Source of the DNA: Isoetes taiwanensis
Taxonomy: Eukaryota; Streptophyta; Lycopodiopsida; Isoetales; Isoetaceae
Assembly: GCA_021234155.1 (NCBI GenBank)
Contig: JAJEKV010000101.1
Span: 2,213,089-2,277,088 of the forward strand
Direction: 5' to 3'
Length of the DNA: 64,000 bases
Position numbers and translations under genes: made by a program. Positions 1 through 12,087 of the stretch are shown here, piece after piece. Below the pieces are notes generated by a model. It did no database searches. It was not told the DNA's origin and saw only the letters and a list, made by a program, of their open reading frames with translations. How positions within the stretch are numbered: the stretch's first letter is position 1; each line of letters opens with the position of its first letter.

Positions 1-2254
1 CAGCCGCTGTAACTTTGAAGGAGAGAGATTCCTCTTAGCCTCAGAAATCCCACCTCTACCGAGTATCCCTCTCCCTTCACTCTTAATCTCACCAAGGCCT
101 ACAATCCGTGACCAATCATGCACATTAGCCAAAATGCATCTAAATATACTCTTTAAATTTCTTTGAAACAAAGAGGACAACCTTCTATATTTAGACCATG
201 ACAGCGTATCAAAACATTACAGCTACCTTTAAGTTTCTTTGAAATAAGGAGGGCAATCCTCTGTCATCGTCTTGTTCAAATAGGAAGGTGCTTGGTAATA
301 CTTTTATTTAAGTACAATCTTAAACATGGCGTATAAGCATTTACAGAAGTTCCACATCAGTCTCTAGGGACATTACATTAGTAGGAGTTTTGTCATTAGG
401 GCCGATTTGGGATCTCAAAATGGCTCATAACTTGGGTTAAAGAATTCCACGTCATATTTGCCAATTTTACTCAATTAGGTTTGCCTCATGGTTACCAAAG
501 TCAAGATAGTTGGCAAGTAAAAGAATACAGGCTTACTGGCATCCACATGGTGGATTTTCAAGGGGATGTATAGCGCAGATTGCAACAAAGATTAATGGTC
601 TCAGATTTTTCTCGAGAATCATCATACCTGCACTAAAAATAATGGCTACTGTCCCAGCCACTGCCGACGCAAAGAAACCCCTTATCAAATTTTGGTACCA
701 TGCTTCTCTATACATTCACCTCGGGACCTCCTTCATACATCCTCTTTTACTCACTCCTTCATCTAGGAGTCTCCGATTCTGCCTTTATGCAATGAACTCC
801 TGGGCGTGGAAGAAGTGAGAGGTTTTGCCTCCATAGGTCTGGCAGGATGAGCATGCTGCCACCAACGAGGGCAAGCATAGAGTTGCTCTAATAACTGCAG
901 CGCATCTAATCTTTGACCCACTGGATAGGAGCATGCATCTGCTGAACTTGTAGCAACGGAAGTGGAATGTATGACAATACCTATTACGTATACACCCCTT
1001 CCGATATGGGCAAAAGAGCTTTAATCAAAGAAAATAATAGTTTCCCAAAACCACCCTCAAAATGATAACCACCTTAAATGGATCACACAATGAGAAGTCG
1101 ACCGCCGCCTATTTAAGTAAAATACTAATTTCACCAAGGATCTCCTTATCTTCATTTATTTTGCTGTCTTCGCCTTTACAAGCATAATTTTTGTGCGTGC
1201 TTATGCTAATCGACGCCGAGGATGTCGTTCATTTAAAAGCATTACTTAGTATCCTTGTCGCTCACCATATAGACATTGGGTATGTCCTTTCCAAGGTATG
1301 GATGTTGTGGCATTGCTAAGTATGCGATCTCATTTACTTCTGCATGATTACACCGTGAATGTTAGGGAGTAGCTTGAGGCCGCTTGAATTGCCCCTTAAG
1401 TGAACCGTAAGCTATTGCACTCAATCTATGAACAATGTAATTGCAAATGAAGAAATACCTTAACAGGAGGGGTACAACTAGGGATGTCCTTAAAAATGGA
1501 AGTGTGAGAATGAGTTTCAAAATCTTCACAATTCATTTGAGGTATTTGCTAACATATTCCGTAGATGGCCTAGGAAGTTCAAAAGTCTCAAGACATATAC
1601 GCCATTTCAGCCTTTGCCGAAGTTTGTGGATGGCCTATTTTTGGTCCCTCTTGCGGGACGCTCGATTCCAGGAATTATCGGGTCAATTTATTGTGCCGCC
1701 GCGATAGTTAAACTTCTTTAAGTTCGCCAGATACTTTCTTCCAAAATAGTATTTATATGTTAATTGTCAACTAGAACAAAGAAGAAAATGTAGTAAAGAG
1801 AGGCTGCACATCTTATTGGGGTGCCGCTTGAGGACCATAAATAAACAATCTCGGCGCGCTTAGATATTCTGCATGGCTTAGGAGGAAGTCATTTATTTAG
1901 CTAGCTACAATGGAAGTTTAATGGCCATTATCGTAATCCAAGAGTGCTAATGGAGATAGAGGAGATTGCATCTAACTTTCATTATTTCATTGATGGCATT
2001 AGGGTTGGCTATAGGCAAGAGTGTAATGTAAAGTTTGATGAGTTTGCAATCAACAAGAAATTGTCTATTGCTTAACGATTTGAATTTCGTTTATTTTTTC
2101 GTTTGTGTGGAATTTTTCTATAGGGATCCGTACAATTATTTAAAAAAGTTACCAAGGTATTTTACGTTTAACATCCGTTTTTTACTATTTGTCTCTTGTC
2201 AGGTGTCTATTTTTTGCCAGTGTCCGTAGTATAAAGTGCATCCATTGAGAAGCC
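1..2254. other. Intergenic, no recognised gene
   Basis: I see no convincing gene here. Short open frames (510-818, 1441-1707, 2035-2229 on plus) have no motifs I recognise and no splice-site support. A short diverged direct repeat lies at about 153-187 and 229-262, sharing a TTTCTTTGAAA core followed by a GAGG-CAA-CCT stretch. The rest is AT-rich unique-looking sequence. Confidence 0.5.
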
Positions 2255-3113
2255 ATGGCTAGAACTAAGTAAACTGCAAGGATTCATCCAGGTGGTATAA
2301 GGCCGGGTGATTACATTACTCCGCCTCCTTCACCCGCTTCTGAAGTCTCTAATAGAGATTCTTCTCCTCCGACTCTGACTATGCCTAATAGAAGGAAAAG
2401 AACTTCACATGACAGACGGCGGGGAAAGCAGCTCTAGAGTAACTGGGGAGGTGCATTCTGGTTCGGAGACAGAAGATGAAAATATGACAGATCAGCAAGC
2501 AGAGTATGATGCCGGATTGATTATTGAACATTCGACTCTTCCTGCTCCTCCTGTGAATGCGTCAAAAGCTTCTAATTAAAGAAGGAGAGCTCATCCAAAA
2601 AAGGGGATGACGACCAGAAATGTGAGGAGATGGTCGGAAGAGGCGGCCGACCAGCAGCCTAGAAATGAGATGGGTGAGAGTAGTGGCCAAGGTGCAGGCG
2701 TAGAGCAGCCGCAGTAATAGCCAGCAAAGCAAGGAAGAAGGAAGCGGAAGATGAAGCTTAGCATTAAAGCACTACGCAAGACAAGGAAGTACCAGAAGAG
2801 CATTGACCTGGTTATAACCTGGTTATTCCACATCTCCAATTTGCTAGGTTTGTGAAAGAGTTGTTGCAAGAATGTGGTGCTATACATAATGCCACTTACA
2901 AGATTCAAGCAATTGCCTTGGATGCTCTTCAAATGGTAGCAGAAGCAATTGGTGTTCAAGGATTCCCAACTTGCAGCCATACATGCCAAGCGGGTGACTG
3001 TCATGCCGAAGGACATGCGCCTAGTCTTACACATAAGGGATCCTGAGCAATATGGCCGTAATTTTGAATCTGCATACAACAAGAAGAAAGACATGCCAGA
3101 TCCTAAGGCGTAA
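2255..3113 (+). pseudogene. Divergent histone H3 variant pseudogene (CENH3-like), intronless
   Basis: The start reads MARTK-stop-TAR, the H3 N-terminus with the glutamine codon now TAA (2270-2272). A long low-complexity tail follows. The H3 fold then appears: ALRKTRKYQKSIDLVI (from about 2770), FARFVKELLQECGAI (about 2840-2885), [11 protein letters not shown] (about 2917-2949) and [14 protein letters not shown] (about 2976-3017), which match alpha-N to alpha-3 of H3. The frame changes near 2430, near 2800-2828 and near 2966, and further stops lie at 2577, 2715 and 2718, so it cannot be translated as it stands. The tail before alpha-N is about 170 residues against about 45 in canonical H3. About 25 extra residues follow the last helix up to the TAA at 3111-3113. 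A long divergent tail behind MARTK suggests a CENH3-type variant, but CENH3 identity is inference. The lack of introns fits a retrocopy or an intronless H3 ancestor. Confidence 0.8.
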
Positions 3114-3294
3114 AGTGCCTGGGTATTTTATTCATATGTTAATATTCCTTATAAATATAATTTGTTTTGTTAGTCGATTTCTTTCTTAGAAGGTTAACTT
3201 CGCATTTTTTTAGGCTAGGATACGTGAGGATCACACGACGTGCCTTTTTTTGCATAGACTAGTTTTCGCATCATGTGATCTGATCCCTCATCCC

Positions 3295-3315
3295 AACCCT
3301 AACCCAAACCCTAAA
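3295..3315 (+). promoter_or_regulatory. Telo-box-like (AACCCTAA-type) motif
   Basis: Three imperfect telomere-type units (AACCCT, AACCCA, AACCCT, then AAA) sit in tandem. In plants such telo-boxes are common in promoters and 5' leaders of growth-related genes. They can also be tiny interstitial telomere remnants. The stretch precedes the open frame at 3442 by about 130 bases. Confidence 0.45.
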
Positions 3316-3441
3316 ATGTACGGACGAATCTCCACAACGGCTCTATGTATCCTTTCAGAATGGACAACGGCTACTTCAATTCTGCAGTTATAGCACCTTA
3401 TCGCTCTTCCACATCTTTTTGCGTTCTGCATCTATTTCGTC

Positions 3442-3717
3442 GTGGATTGTTATGTCGAGTCTTTGGAATGGCATGCATCTGCCCCATGTGCCAATGAGGA
3501 AGTTGCGTCGAATGAGATTTTTTCTTTCTATTGTAAGGAAATCGACATCATGGAAAACAGTGGCTACTGCGATGTTGCTTTATGTTTCAGCCGGAGTGCG
3601 TTAGCTCAGCGAACATGCTTCGCAAATGTTCCTGGGGTATGGATTCTGAAACCAGCTTTAGAGGAAGCGACTTCGCATTTGCAAGGATCAAAGACTTTCT
3701 TCAAGAATGCGGCGTAG
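3442..3717 (+). CDS. Unrecognised 91-residue open frame
   Basis: The frame starts with MDCYVESLEWHASAP and ends at TAG 3715-3717. I recognise no domain. It contains five cysteines but no ordered metal-binding spacing. Its position downstream of the telo-box and upstream of a plausible spliced unit (3960-4230) is the only reason to list it. It may be untranslated leader or chance. Confidence 0.2.
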   Translation: MDCYVESLEWHASAPCANEEVASNEIFSFYCKEIDIMENSGYCDVALCFSRSALAQRTCFANVPGVWILKPALEEATSHLQGSKTFFKNAA

Positions 3718-3959
3718 CGGGCTCCACCGGACTGCGTGCTTGTACTTAAGAAGATAACTTATATCTCTTTGTCGTTTGCATTTGCTAGTTATTGCAATTT
3801 GCTCAACCTTCCCATTTCCTATTTCCTCTAAATTCAATTCTTACACATCCACCCATTTACGTTTCCTTTCTGCAATTATCATGATTCCATTTCGTGCCAG
3901 CTAATTCAGCGGGAAGCATACGAGCCGAGATTTGATGTAGGCATTTCTACACAGCCGAG

Positions 3960-4230
3960 ATGTCTTCTCCTTTAGTTATTTTCTCATTCCTTTCAAATGG
4001 CAACAATTATCCAGGAAACGCCCAGATTCTTTTGCATCCAGAAAAGGATCGCCAGATTGTTAGCACCCAACAGGCTGTAGCACCGCATTTGACAATCAGG
4101 TAGGTTTTTTGTTGCATTTAGGATTTGATTCTTGCAGTAGATTAGTGCTTTGCCTTCCTTTAATCTGTGTGCTCTTTCTTCATGCAGGAAACAAAGGATA
4201 CACTTACAGCATACCCCAGCATACCCCTAA
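3960..4230 (+). CDS. Possible small spliced gene, 60 residues, unknown
   Basis: An ATG at 3960 opens a frame to 4099, where CAG|GTAGGT is a good 5' splice site. A pyrimidine-rich tract ending TTCATGCAG closes an 88-base intron at 4187. Joining to 4188 keeps the frame up to TAA at 4228-4230, giving about 60 residues beginning MSSPLVIFSFLSNGNN. A second GT after CAG (about 4248) could start another intron. No family is recognised. It may be a leader peptide or part of a non-coding transcript running toward 5.1 kb. Confidence 0.25.
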
Positions 4231-6490
4231 GAATTAGACAGGTTACAGGTATCCCGCTGTCCAAAAAGCTCCCTATTTGAGTTAAATTGTGTATGGATGC
4301 AGAGTATTCTATTCCCTTTTAATTTTGCATGTGGTTCCTTCAACTCATCCATTAAGAGTTTCATTTTTTTTGCGAATCTCAGACAATACTTGTGCCAAAT
4401 CTTCAATTTTGATTACAGAATTACTTGGCTTTTCCATTTGAATACCATACCAACTACACTCAAAATTCCTGATGGCATTAATTCCTGGTGGGCGAAATGC
4501 TGTAAAGAGCCATCATGTTGGTGCTCACACTATTGTGATGAGCAAGAGGTTCCACATAAAACTTTTGGCTAATACAACTTTTGGCTGATCTCCACTATTT
4601 TAATATACTTTTAGTTTATGTTGAAGTAAATGCTACGATTTGCTTGAGACGGTCCTTTGGCAAGCAATTGCAATGAATTTTTTTTTACCTCCTGTTTTAC
4701 ATTTGCAAAAAAAAAAAAAAAATCATTAAGGGGATTTAAGCTCTGTTTGCAAAGATTTTGGATAGGTTTGCAAGGATACATAAGCTTGTTTGGAAAGATT
4801 ATGAAGTCTCCCTTTTTCTTTTGTTTTTCTCTTGGATTTTTTTTGAACTTGCTGAACTGTGTGCCCATTCTTTTAAACTTGCTGAAATGAGTTTAGGTGC
4901 TTTGTTTAATCCCTCTGCAAGGCATGCTGGCTAATTTCTGCATGATCTCCATTTCCTTGATTGGCTCTGTACCCAACGATTTTTCAACCAACTGCAAGCA
5001 AACTTTTTCTTTTAGGCAATCAATCCAAGCTATGGTTAATATTACAGACTGTCGGGTGCACTTTTTCTTAACTCCTGTTATACTTCTGCAGAGAAAAGCA
5101 GTGGCTTGGCAATCTTATTTGGGGCTTATTTAAAGGAGGCCTTCATGTAAGTAGCTCTTATCCAATCATATTTTTCCTTAGATGTGCATCTTAGATTTCT
5201 GTTTGTCTTTGCACGGTTTACATCTTAGTCATCTAAGTGTTACATAGATAAAATATACATCAAAATCTGATTAAGTGGGAAAGTACATTTTGTTAGTTCT
5301 GTTTGCCATGAAGACAAAGAAGTACATAGTTGTGGAAAAGGTTCATTTGCTGAGTTTTGTGAAGCATCTATGTTATTATAGGTTTAAATTGTTTAAGCTC
5401 GAATTTTGTTGTTGTGATATTTAATCCTAAGCATGTAATATATAGCTGATAATATGTTCCTTCTCATGTTGTGCAGGCATTTTGCAGAGTTAAGATTGAG
5501 GCAACTTTGCAATTAAAAGAACAAATACAAGGTAAAAAGAAGAGATGACACTAGCAATAAACTAAAATAAAATATGCCATGGAGAAAAACATTTCTAGAA
5601 AGACTAGAAAATTGCCCACCTTCAGTGGGCTTTCTATGTGGTTGTATATGAAGACTGGGACACTAATGAGGTGGTAGGTTCTTGTGATGCCGGAAGTTTG
5701 CCTGAAGGGGATTGCATTTTGAGTAGCCTCAGGGCTCTTGCCGGTTAAGGTCTATACATGATACATTTCTGGCGGCCAGGGTTCACATTCATAACAGATG
5801 CTTGGGCTCAAAACAAAGTGGATCAAGTGATGTGTTGGGTTTTTAATTTGTCACTACATTCATTACTCAGAAGCAAACGCCACTTTCCGTGATAGCCTCA
5901 CTGATCAGTAGTCCCGCCAAAGCCCTAAAATGCGTAAAATGCAAAGAGTTTGATTAAATGGGAGCTCCGTATCGTGCTAGGGGCCATGCTGAAGCTCTTC
6001 GCACAGCCTTCAAATAAAGCTTGAAAAAAAAAAAAGAAGTTATTCCGTGGTTTCAGCTTTGACGTTTTGTATCCTTGCTCCTCCGGGCTCCGTACCAGCC
6101 ATTTATTTGTGTAGAATGGCAGAGCCATACAAAGGGCTTCCAACGAATCATCAAGCTCTTTTCTTCCCCGCTGTAGAATGCGAGGTATGTCAAAGTGCTT
6201 CAAATCTAATTTGTAACGCTCCTAACCGACATGTCTTCTTTAGCTAATCAAGTAAAACCGCTCTAGACGTTTATGAGTAGTCGCTTCTACCCATGTAGGT
6301 GCCCTGCAATCATATCATAATTCACTTGTCATAATGGAAGGATGGAATCTAACAAATATGTAGAATGAGATTACATACCTACAAATATGTGTATTAAAGT
6401 TACATTAACATATTTAGTGTATTTACATTTCTTTGAAAACTTAAAAGGTAAGATCATAATACTCTCTGTAGTTTAAGTCATGTCTATAAA
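4231..6490. other. Intergenic, no recognised gene
   Basis: The sequence is AT-rich with several homopolymer runs, including A-runs near 4708-4724 and 6022-6034. Short frames in both strands have no motifs I recognise. Some splice-like junctions occur near 5090-5150 and 5470, so exons of an unrecognised transcript are possible. No coding call is justified. Confidence 0.4.
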
Positions 6491-8640
6491 TTGACTAAAA
6501 TATGTAAAACATGGTGCACCTTCAAAAGCCTTGAACCGATTGGTTCTTGGCGCTATGACTTAGCGCTTCTTGACTTGGTACCATGTGTAAGGAGAGAATT
6601 CGGGCCCAACATGGGCAATTTGAGGTGGATTTGGGGGACATGTTTAGTGGATAGGGAGACAGGAAAGCATGACGTGAGTCTAGAAAATGGTATTTTGAGA
6701 CAGGAACAACTCATTGGGAACCGGAAAAGGCCAGGACAACAGAGGACAGGAAATTATGAGACTGGGAATCATGGTTCTCGATTTAAACTTGACCTTTGGA
6801 CAGGAAAGTCCTAATTGCTTCAGAAATGCCAAATCACACAAAACAGATCATTGCTTTGCTAAACTTTTGAATGGTAAAATTGTAAAAGAACCAAAACTTC
6901 GGGTTACTTTGCACGTGGAGCATTGGCTGATCCCAACAATGGCTAAGGGAATCAAGAACCAACACAAAACAATGTCGCTCTATTCTCCGATGCATCCCAA
7001 TTGGTTGGTCCAATCTTGGATCAAAATTAATGAAGAGCAAAATATGATTCTGGAAAACAAGAAAGGAGATCAATCCATGAGTTTAGAGGTAGCCCTTAAT
7101 CCGAAAAATCACCACCTGTTCCTTCTAGGACTTAGAGAACTATAATCCCGAAGCCAGTGATTGGTTGTATCCGGCTATGAAGGAGTCGCTTAATCTACCT
7201 AGGTCGAAAATAATGAAGATGGATAAAAACATTGAAATTACAGGAATGTACTAGTTACAATTCCCTTTCTTTGTGGTAGAATGTGGAAATCCAAATACAA
7301 CCCAATATCTTCTTGCTGGCACTATCTATAGAGCCAATACCCAATTTTACTTTCAAAAGTGGAATCCAAATTTGATCGCAACCTAAAATGTTTTATCCTC
7401 GCCTCTTGCACTTTAGCGATTAAATCCTATGTATTGGCATGGAAAGATATTTTTAGAGAACCGATCTCGTGGATAGGTGAGTATATTGGCCGAAGGTATA
7501 CCACAAAGAGCTCCAAAGGTTTGGATCCAAATAGATATTTTTAAAAGAAATACTGCCAAATTCAATATCGATTTCCTTTTGGAGAATTCAAAAATCTACC
7601 TCGACTAAGTGTGACTCCTCCTCCATAATGTTTGTGGCCTTAGATTGCACCTAAGCAAGGGAGGTGTTTGTCATGGAAAAATGGATGAAACATTCCTCCT
7701 CGATCCTAATGTACCAAAAACAAGGAATTTCTAGACACTTATGAGAACCCAAAAATCTGGATTTTTAGTAGCAGTAAACAATTACAGAAAACAAAAATGG
7801 GAGTGCTAATTAGAAAGGCTCGGAAACAGAAAGCCAAAGAAATGAAACAAAACAAAGGAGAAGATCTCGCCAAGGTCAAGATCAGACATGAAAGAATGGA
7901 AGAAAAATGTGAACATGACAGTAATTAATGGATGTGATAAAGGTTTTGGTCAATTCAAGTGGCTATGGAGTAGAGAATTCCCCAAGGAACCTATAAGTCC
8001 TAATGGTCGTAAGTTGAATTATCTATGGTCCCTATAAGTCCCAGCAAAATGTCAAGGTAAAGAAATTATCAAGATAATTCCCGTCTTGATAACCTCCTAA
8101 ATCATTAAAGGATACATCAACCGATATTAAACAGGGCTAATTCACCAACTCAATATGCAAAATGGAAGTTAGTTCATAAGGGAGAAACCCCCAAACTGTA
8201 AGTATATAGGTGATGATGGTCCAGAAAGCAAATGTATGATATTCTTTTGGAACCCATGGAGAAAAGGAAAAATTTGGCTAATGCTAATGGATGAAATTGT
8301 GTTGACATGGTTCTGTAAACACAAGAGGGATTTCATCAAAGATACACCAAAGATAATAATGTAAGTTTAAATTTTTCAATGCAGATCCCCTATGGAAGTA
8401 AATATTTTATGCCGGAAGGTGAGAATCAATCGAAGATCCTATAAGCCCTAATGGCCTGGAATTGGAAACAATAGACCAAATAAGTCCAAAAGGCCGTGGG
8501 ATTTGCTTATTAAATGGTGCCAAGGCCGTGGATTTGATTCCTATAAGTCCTTGTGATAAGCAAATGAAGGGGCTATTTTAGACTCCTAATACTACTAAGA
8601 AAAGGTGAAGGAAGTTCAATTTTTCGTAAAATAGCCCCCG
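6491..8640 (+). pseudogene. L1-type LINE ORF1 remnant (DUF4283-like)
   Basis: Several frames on plus carry pieces of one decayed protein. The best is at about 7340-7620, where FQKWNPN, then RTLKCFILAS, KSYVLAWKDIF, EEPISWIGE-like and IGRR pieces follow the order of the DUF4283 domain of plant L1 ORF1 (the W-R-L-P-E-Y-W then I-G pattern). Upstream, WLVQSWIKINEEQNM and a later LLGLRELYNPEASDW piece belong to the same reading. Stops and shifts are frequent. The zinc knuckle expected at the end of ORF1 cannot be read. It lies directly before the endonuclease start at 8679, which supports a single LINE. The ORF1 assignment rests on pattern resemblance only. Confidence 0.5.
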
Positions 8641-8678
8641 CCTCCAACTCGAGCACAGAAAGGAAGGAATACCCAAAC

Positions 8679-9082
8679 ATGAAGATCATCATATGGAATA
8701 TGAGAGGGACTATGATCCTTCCCTCAAAGGAAAAGGGCACTTATTGCCCTAAAGGAAATGAAGGCTCTATATTATTTTGTTGCGGTGAACATAGTCAGCC
8801 TCAATTTGAGACTTCTGCTGCAGACTGGATTTTCCGCTTCTCCCGTGGGGATCTCAAATGGTCACCAAGTGTATGGTACTGTGGGGTGGTATTTGTATGG
8901 CTTGGTGGATATAAATGTATTGAAAATTTAGACACCACTCAGGAAGGTGGACAAAAGAGTGTGAGATACAACTGGGTAAAGAAATATTTGGCATTATAAA
9001 TGTCTATGCCTCAACCGAAAGTAATGAGAGAGAGGAACAATGGACACAAATCTCTCAATGGATTCAACAAAGAGTATAGGAA
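8679..9082 (+). pseudogene. L1-type LINE ORF2 fragment: AP-like endonuclease N-terminus
   Basis: The frame opens with MKIIIWNMRG, the typical first strand of the APE-like endonuclease that begins plant L1 ORF2. After a shift, FGIINVYAST followed by EREEQWTQISQWI (about 8980-9080) matches the later INVYA...R...W strand and helix of the same domain. A stop follows at about 9080. No reverse transcriptase sequence is found to the right. This is unusual because LINEs are normally truncated at the 5' end, so a later deletion or insertion probably removed the 3' part. Confidence 0.6.
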
Positions 9083-9644
9083 AATTGGCTGATGCTGTAA
9101 CTTTAATAATACCCCAATTTGGGATCAAAAACTAGGGAAGAAAATTGAAGAGGTGAGATCTAAACTTTGGATTTCTATTTCCCTTAGAGAATTAAGTTTT
9201 GTTTGCATTTCTTACCATCTCCTTTACAGATGTGTACATCCCCGGTAATATTTGTTTGAAGTGTTCTTGCTTCGTGAATTGCACCTCAAACCTAATTGAT
9301 CATTTTTCTTCAACTCGTAATGGGATTTGGCAAAGAAATGAATTCTCAAAGATGGGTCATGGCTATGCTATAGACTCGAAGACTTGCCCTTTGGAGCTTG
9401 ATTTTACTTCAAAGTTCTGCTCCGCTCGCTTAGATGCAATCGACCTTCCGCGACGCTTTGTGGCGCAGTTCACATAGTATTTACAAGTAATGGTGCTGTG
9501 GGGTTGCCCAAAACATAAAGGCGAACGGCTTTTAATCAGCTGGAAATGGGCTATCAAAACGTAGTGCTTAATCTTTGCCGAAATGTACAATGGCTTCATT
9601 TGTCAATAGTGGCATGCAACGAAAGCAACATTTAGCGTATATAC
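9083..9644. other. Intergenic, no recognised gene
   Basis: A frame at 9199-9477 (plus) shows no known motif. The LINE reading ends at 9082 and the diverged direct repeat begins near 9645. Nothing else is supported. Confidence 0.4.
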
Positions 9645-9880
9645 TCTAGATTGTTATCACTAGTTCCATGTCTTCGGCGATAATTGGAGTTGTTTTAATT
9701 GTTTGAAGTGATATAATGCATGATTTGTTGTTCCATGTCGTGGACAATCTACCTACATCACATAAAGCAATGGTCAATCATGCCTTTTTGTTCCCACAAA
9801 GGTGTTTTATGTAACAAATTTTGGCTAATATATCCACTTTGATCTATAGAAGGGCATGCCTCATATCTAGCTTTAATTCT
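9645..9880 (+). repeat. Diverged direct repeat, copy 1
   Basis: This stretch of about 236 bases matches 10922-11160 in the same order and orientation. Shared blocks include TTGTTTGAAGTGATATAATG, GACAATCTACCTAC and GGTGTTTTATGTAACAA. Small indels separate the copies. They may be the ends of a small mobile element or a segmental duplication. Confidence 0.8.
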
Positions 9881-10921
9881 AGGCTCTTTAACGTATGCAA
9901 GTAGGTTAGCTTACTATGAATTTTCTGAGCATTATGTCAGTCTTAACCCTCATAACGACATCAAAATCAAGTAGTTGGTGCATGTAGATTCCAATAAAAA
10001 TAATAGTTTCTTTTTGGCATTTGTTTCTCCTACCAAAGATCAAGCGAAGAATATGTACTAAATTTGTTTGACCTTTTGCAGCTTTGTGGATCATGCACTG
10101 CATTTCCTAAGAGCAACATTTCATCGCTAGCTGTGATTCATTCTTATCTCACATTGTTTTCGTGCTCCAAAGCATGAAACTCTGGATTTGTTTATTGTGG
10201 AATGTCCATGCACTTGAATCAAGTGTAAATGTCATTTTGGGTAGCAAGATTTGTGAATGATCCATGGAATACTCCTAAGGGCTAAACTTAGCTATTTGGC
10301 TTATTTTTTGAGCACATTTCAAAAAAATTTGGCTAAAGTAATGGAAAAATTAAAAATACAATTTTAGCTTTAACTTTTTTCGGGATCAAGGCTAACCTCT
10401 CGGAGCTTCCTTTAGAAGCCAAATGCTAGAAAGTAAGAGAGTGAAATTTTGTATTGTTTAGCTAAACTATAGAAACTTTTTAGAATGAATTTCTAAGTTA
10501 GTTTAGCTAACATCATTCTAGTTTATATATGAAATATAAGATTAGTAGTTTAGTTTCTAGCATTATGAATTTAATTTGAGTTTTAGACTTTGCTAGTTAG
10601 CATAATACTTTAGAATGTTTCTACAAAGACAATGACTAAAAGGCCAAGTGGGAATATATTGAAAAAAAGTATCGTAATTTGCTTAATATTTTCTCTCGTT
10701 GGCTCTACCCATAGAAATGGGATGATGTTTAAGGTTTAGATAAACGTTAGAAAGTATGAGAGGAAAATGTGTATAGTTTAGCTAAATCCATGTAAGGTTT
10801 TGGGATTAATATTTGTGCAAGTTTAGCTAAAGTAATTCTTGGCTAATAAAAAATATGCTTATTAGTAATTTATTCCCCTCGAATGATCAATAATTAGCAA
10901 AAATTCTATATGGTCCGTAGA
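9881..10921. other. AT-rich spacer between the two direct-repeat copies
   Basis: No gene is seen. From about 10270 to 10870 the words TTAGCTAA, GTTTAGCTAA and GGCTAA recur in irregular spacing, giving a weak internally repetitive AT-rich block of the kind seen in non-autonomous DNA elements. No clear terminal inverted repeats were found. Confidence 0.4.
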
Positions 10922-11160
10922 TTTAGATTGTTACTACTACTAGATCCATGTTTAAAGTGATAATGGAGTTGGTTAATTGTTTGAAGTGATATAATGCATA
11001 TGGTTTTGTTGTTCCATGCGCCGGACAATCTACCTACTTAAAGCTATGGTCAATCATGCAGCCTTTTGTTCCCAATAAAGGTGTTTTATGTAACAATTTG
11101 CCAATATATCCACTTTGGATCCATTAGGCTGGGCATGCCTAATATCTAACTTTAATTCTT
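10922..11160 (+). repeat. Diverged direct repeat, copy 2
   Basis: This is the second copy of the repeat at 9645-9880, about 1.28 kb away. It has scattered substitutions and a few single-base indels. Confidence 0.8.
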
Positions 11161-11279
11161 AAGCCATGTTGTTTGTGTACCCATCTTTAATTTTACAAAG
11201 ATGGTATAGAGCTAATTTTACAAGTTATAGATATTAACACATGCCATGATAAAGTATAAAATATATAAAAGGGAGTTAT

Positions 11280-11760
11280 AAATAGGAATGTGGTAAACAT
11301 TGCAAATGGAAATGGGGATTGTTGCATATGGAAACGGGAACACATTGCATTGTATGTAGAAAAATGTAAAGCACTTTTTGATAGAGGATATATATCACAA
11401 GTGTATTTCGTTGTCTTATTGGGGTATGAACATTGATTGTTTTAACGGCACGCATATATGGAATGGGGTACAAATGAAGAAATTTTCGGAGTAAGGGTAT
11501 ATCAAACTACAAAACTGCCAAAAGGGGATTGTTTAGAAAAAAGGGTAAGGAATAGTGGTCAAAAGAAAATGGGGTATGAATATTGTATATGTAGAAATGG
11601 GGTACAATCAAGAAAGTTTCGGTAAGGGGGATTACATGGAAAGCGGGTATGAATATTAGTTGCAAGAAATGGGTACTAAATATTACATATTGCAATAGGG
11701 GATATAAAACACTTCCACATAAGAGGATACTAATCTACAAAATCACAAAGGGGGGAATGT
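11280..11760 (+). repeat. Degenerate internal repeat block
   Basis: Related words recur: GGGGTATGAA followed by ATTG, then AATGGGGTACAA, then AAGAAA-TTTCGG and a TAAGGG stretch. Copies are seen near 11418-11500, 11570-11630 and (partial) 11645-11710, with a spacing of roughly 160 then 75 bases. No gene is recognised. Confidence 0.5.
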
Positions 11761-12087
11761 GGGATAAATACCCCATTTCAAAATCATTGCTATTCCAAAT
11801 TTTAAAAAGGGATTTTGAGGGGTTTTGTACGGGATGATGTGGGCATCATTTTGATGTGTTGCAGCGTACGCAGCATGCTGGAATATGCTTACTTATGATA
11901 AACAATTTGTAGATGGTAGCATTTTAGATTTATCTTTCTCTTCCAGCTTTTGTATCTTTTAACCATTTTAATATGTGAATGTTTTCTGACTATGGACAAT
12001 ATGCTTTAACATGGCAGTGCTGACTTTAGAAAAGTACCTAAGAGCAAAGCTTAAATAGTTAGCAAGATTCCTGATCACAGATATAAC

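Noticed and set aside
4708-4724. Poly(A) tail of a retroposed gene
   Set aside because: An A-run with no recognisable upstream processed gene; other A/T runs of similar length are common nearby.
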